64,000 nucleotides of DNA from an uncultured bacterium. GTDB lineage: Bacteria > Cyanobacteriota > Vampirovibrionia > Gastranaerophilales > Gastranaerophilaceae. How positions within the stretch are numbered: the stretch's first letter is position 1; each line of letters begins with the position of its first letter. Shown in pieces: positions 61,503 through 64,000 of the stretch. The translations under genes and the position numbers were made by a program. Below the pieces are notes generated by a model. That model was not told where the DNA came from and did no database searches. It was given only the letters and a program-made list of their open reading frames with translations. The stretch spans positions 1 through 64,000 of the forward strand of contig CASFPN010000041.1 of assembly GCA_949296425.1 (NCBI GenBank). The letters are read 5' to 3'.

Positions 61503-63641
61503 ATGTTAGCTGTTGTTTTATGCTTAATTATTATATGGCTGTTTATTATTCAAGCAAAACTTATGGAACTTTCAGATACTTTGAAAGAATTAAAAACACA
61601 TATTATAAAAGATAAACTTAATTCAAATCTCGAAACTGTAAAAGCAAATACGTATGATAATTATAAAAACAACATCCAAGAAACAGAAGAACAGCCGCTT
61701 ATTGAGAATATTACAGAAGAAATTGTTCCTTCCGCAGCGGAGCAAAAATTACCTGAATATATTGAAAATAAATTAAAAGACAAAACAGAAAAATCTTTTG
61801 AGAATATATTTTTAGGGAATGTATTTAATAAAGTCGGCGCACTGGCTATTTTAATCGGACTTATTATCCTTATAAAAATAGTATCACCATATTTTGTATT
61901 CACTCCGGAATTGAAAATCACACTCGGTTATCTGGCGGGAATTGTGATGACGATCTGGGCGTTGAAAATCCATTACAAAGAAAATTTAAAAAATTTCTCG
62001 GAAGTTCTTTTAGGAACGGGATTTGGTGCAATGTTTATTTCAACATACTGCGCGAGTGCTCTTTTTAACCTCTTTAATATGCCTGTAACAATCACTGTTG
62101 CAACAGCACTTCTGCTTGCAGCGTTTTATCTGGCAGATAAACTTAAAACAGTATCAATGCTTGTTATAAGTCTGATTGCAGCATACATTAATCCGATTTT
62201 TTTCAACTCGGAATTTACTGTATTCCCTGATTTTATGTTCGGGTATTTCATCTTTATAAACCTGCTTTCAATAATTTTTACATACAGAAATTCCTCCAGA
62301 AGTATAATAAATACAATAAACCTATGTATTACATTTTTAGCTTCATTGATATACTGCAAAGATATAAATATTGCAGGCCCGATAATTCTGTGGGCATCAT
62401 ATATAACTTATGATATGATTACCCGTAAAATATCCGGATCTGATAAAATTTTGAATTACCTTAACTTTTTTGTATTTATCGGAATTTTATTGAATATATA
62501 TCCTGACGAACATAAAATTATAGGTTATTGTGCCATTGGATGCACATTTGTATATGCACTTATAACATATTTAATTAAATCAGACAGAGAAGTTTTCAAA
62601 AACTATCTGCAGATGACTTTTATTGCAGCATTGATTTTTGTTTACTTTATCTGTGAAAATGATCCGTCTATAAGATGCTATATATGGACGGCAGAGGCTG
62701 TTATTCTTTGTTATTTCGCTTACAGATATAGATTCAAAATTCCTGCTGCCTGGGCAGTGGGTGTCTGGGGTGCTGCATACTGTTCAATGCTTCCTGTTGA
62801 CGGAGTATTTGCAATAAAAAATATTTCGGGATTTGTGCCTGTCTGGAATATCCGACTTGCGATGTTTGCGCCTGTTATAATATCTTCTGCGGTATCGTAT
62901 TTATTCCTGAAAAAATCTGACAAAAAAAGTTTATTAAATTTATCAGAATTTTTTAACTTTGCCTGTATTACTTCAATTTATCTTTATATCGGACTTGAGT
63001 TGAATAATATAATAAATTTTTACTACATGGGCATTAACACTTCATCTCAATTTATAAGCAATATGACAAATTCAATTTTAGGATTTGTTTATACTGTAAA
63101 TTTGAAAAGATTTCAGAAAACAATATCTGATTCGTATTCAATTATTTCCGTAATTGCATTTTTAACAGGAATATCCGCATTGACAATACTTATATTTTCA
63201 GGCTCCCATTACAAACCTATAGATGCTTATATTCCGTTAATTAATATTCGAACTGCCGCATTTTTATCGGGGGTTGCAGCTTCAATACTTTATGCAAAGT
63301 GGACTCAAAAACAGATTTTTAAATATTTTGCGATTATTTTGGGATTCATCTTTGTGCACTATGAAATCGTTGATGTTATCTCAAAATATGTTATTACAAA
63401 CGGAAGTTATCTTGTATCTTTAAGCTGGATTTTGTATTCGGGAATTGTAACTGCTGTCGGAATTATAAAAAACAAAAATTATTTAAAAAATTGCGGCATA
63501 GGATTATGTATTTTATCAATAATCAGAATATTCTTATATGACCTTGCAAATATCGACATGTTTTATAAGTTCATTGCAATTCTTTCTCTTGGTATAATCC
63601 TGATGATTTTATCATACCTATATAACAAAAAAATCAAATAG
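61503..63641 (+). CDS. DUF2339-type polytopic membrane protein
   Basis: A 712-residue protein. One N-terminal helix (LAVVLCLIIIWLFIIQAKLM) and a coiled, charged linker (about 20-110) are followed by about 18-20 hydrophobic helices to the end. The first membrane block (GNVFNKVGALAILIGLIILI, then LGYLAGIVMTIWAL and LGTGFGAMFISTYCASALFN) matches DUF2339 membrane proteins, which share this N-terminal coil and long series of helices; their function is not known. A GAAGGAGAT ribosome site is 7 nt before the ATG. Likely single gene: a consensus promoter for the next gene starts just after its stop. Confidence 0.85.
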   Translation: MLAVVLCLIIIWLFIIQAKLMELSDTLKELKTHIIKDKLNSNLETVKANTYDNYKNNIQETEEQPLIENITEEIVPSAAEQKLPEYIENKLKDKTEKSFENIFLGNVFNKVGALAILIGLIILIKIVSPYFVFTPELKITLGYLAGIVMTIWALKIHYKENLKNFSEVLLGTGFGAMFISTYCASALFNLFNMPVTITVATALLLAAFYLADKLKTVSMLVISLIAAYINPIFFNSEFTVFPDFMFGYFIFINLLSIIFTYRNSSRSIINTINLCITFLASLIYCKDINIAGPIILWASYITYDMITRKISGSDKILNYLNFFVFIGILLNIYPDEHKIIGYCAIGCTFVYALITYLIKSDREVFKNYLQMTFIAALIFVYFICENDPSIRCYIWTAEAVILCYFAYRYRFKIPAAWAVGVWGAAYCSMLPVDGVFAIKNISGFVPVWNIRLAMFAPVIISSAVSYLFLKKSDKKSLLNLSEFFNFACITSIYLYIGLELNNIINFYYMGINTSSQFISNMTNSILGFVYTVNLKRFQKTISDSYSIISVIAFLTGISALTILIFSGSHYKPIDAYIPLINIRTAAFLSGVAASILYAKWTQKQIFKYFAIILGFIFVHYEIVDVISKYVITNGSYLVSLSWILYSGIVTAVGIIKNKNYLKNCGIGLCILSIIRIFLYDLANIDMFYKFIAILSLGIILMILSYLYNKKIK

Positions 63642-63648
63642 CTTTTTA

Positions 63649-63677
63649 TTGACAAGTAAAATATTGACCTATATAAT
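63649..63677 (+). promoter_or_regulatory. Perfect consensus sigma70 promoter
   Basis: TTGACA (63649-63654), a 17-nt spacer and TATAAT (63672-63677) are both exact matches. The ATG of the acyltransferase gene is at 63686, 8 nt after the -10 box, so the transcript should begin at or next to the start codon. The -35 box starts 8 nt after the previous stop. Confidence 0.9.
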
Positions 63678-63685
63678 TTTAAATT

Positions 63686-64000
63686 ATGATTAAATTAATA
63701 TCCTGCCTTATTCCAATAAAATCCTTAAGAATTAAGTTTCGGCAGTTTTGTAACAGTATTCAGATTATATTTACCGCAAAATCGATCGGGAAAGATTTTG
63801 ATTGCAGCAAATTTTCAACCGTTAACAGAAACACGATTATAAAAAATCATGTGAAATTGAACGGGCTTCATATCAGCGGTGGAGGTAACGTAACTTTAGG
63901 CAATTATTTTGTTGCCGGTTTTGATACTTTAATCATATCAAACAGCCATAATTATGAAGGGAATGACATTCCTTATGACAATACAGCATTGAATAAAGAT
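63686..64000 (+). CDS. Hexapeptide-repeat acyltransferase, N-terminal fragment (runs off window)
   Basis: 105 codons are visible and the frame is open at the window end. The first ~45 residues are basic and hydrophobic (MIKLISCLIPIKSLRIKFRQ). From about 50 the left-handed beta-helix pattern of hexapeptide transferases appears: NTIIKNHVKLNGLHISGGGN, VTLGNYFVAGFDTLII, then SNSHNYEG with the conserved His region, and GNDIPYD. This is the serine/galactoside/maltose O-acetyltransferase type (CatB/LbetaH), often acting on surface polysaccharides. A consensus promoter lies 8 nt upstream and no ribosome site is present. Substrate unknown. Confidence 0.8.
   Translation, partial: MIKLISCLIPIKSLRIKFRQFCNSIQIIFTAKSIGKDFDCSKFSTVNRNTIIKNHVKLNGLHISGGGNVTLGNYFVAGFDTLIISNSHNYEGNDIPYDNTALNKD

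Overview
The window looks like chromosomal DNA from an AT-rich, diderm, type IV pilus-bearing bacterium. The best guess is a gut member of the non-photosynthetic cyanobacterial class Vampirovibrionia/Melainabacteria (Gastranaerophilales). Four observations support this: an L34 protein of the cyanobacterial RTL-x-GT type; several prepilins with the GFTLAEVLITLGIIGVVAA signature; a haemagglutinin-type adhesin together with TolC and MlaD-like envelope proteins; and many lineage-restricted proteins I cannot name. No rRNA is present and the assignment is inferred from protein style only. No phage, plasmid backbone, insertion-sequence transposase or CRISPR array was seen.

Layout. 1-4.6 kb: the 3' end of a prepilin gene, then a leftward block with two tandem thymidylate-kinase-like genes, a YhaM-like HD nuclease, ilvC and a GNAT-like protein. 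4.7-7.6 kb: two zinc alcohol dehydrogenases, then a small SprA-like metalloprotease gene bracketed by nested inverted repeats. 7.7-15.4 kb: pilT, recF, yraN, queF, two related small secreted proteins around an XRE regulator, and a dicarboxylate/amino-acid symporter. 15.4-15.7 kb: two tRNA-Pro genes and a broken tRNA-like duplication. 15.8-25.5 kb: lineage-specific proteins, maf, a divergent U32-like protein, two tandem prepilins, a second XRE regulator and a cell-wall amidase. 25.5-35.9 kb: ftsI-murE, nagA-ilvD-Fe-S reductase, a kinase-like membrane protein, proC, and rpmH-rnpA. 36-45.4 kb: a large repetitive adhesin, SIMPL, gdhA, a histidine kinase, an MCE/MlaD protein and a CGCAxxGCC protein. 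45.5-51.5 kb: glucan metabolism (exported GH13, GH77, a TPR/NHL protein, a MalG-type permease). 51.5-64 kb: a prepilin interrupted by a ten-G tract, U32 and YqeG, a membrane metalloprotease, a PHP protein plus partner, a metal permease, TolC, DUF2339, and the start of a hexapeptide acyltransferase.

Themes. (1) Many genes have a -10 box only 4-8 nt before the start codon and no Shine-Dalgarno sequence, which suggests frequent leaderless transcripts; others have strong AGGAG sites. (2) Intergenic regions carry families of palindromic repeats, including two related MITE-like elements with inverted termini. (3) A ten-G run between the putative start and the pilin signature of a prepilin gene is a strong candidate for phase variation. 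(4) Envelope and surface functions are prominent. Branched-chain amino acid genes (ilvC, ilvD), proC and gdhA show amino acid biosynthesis.
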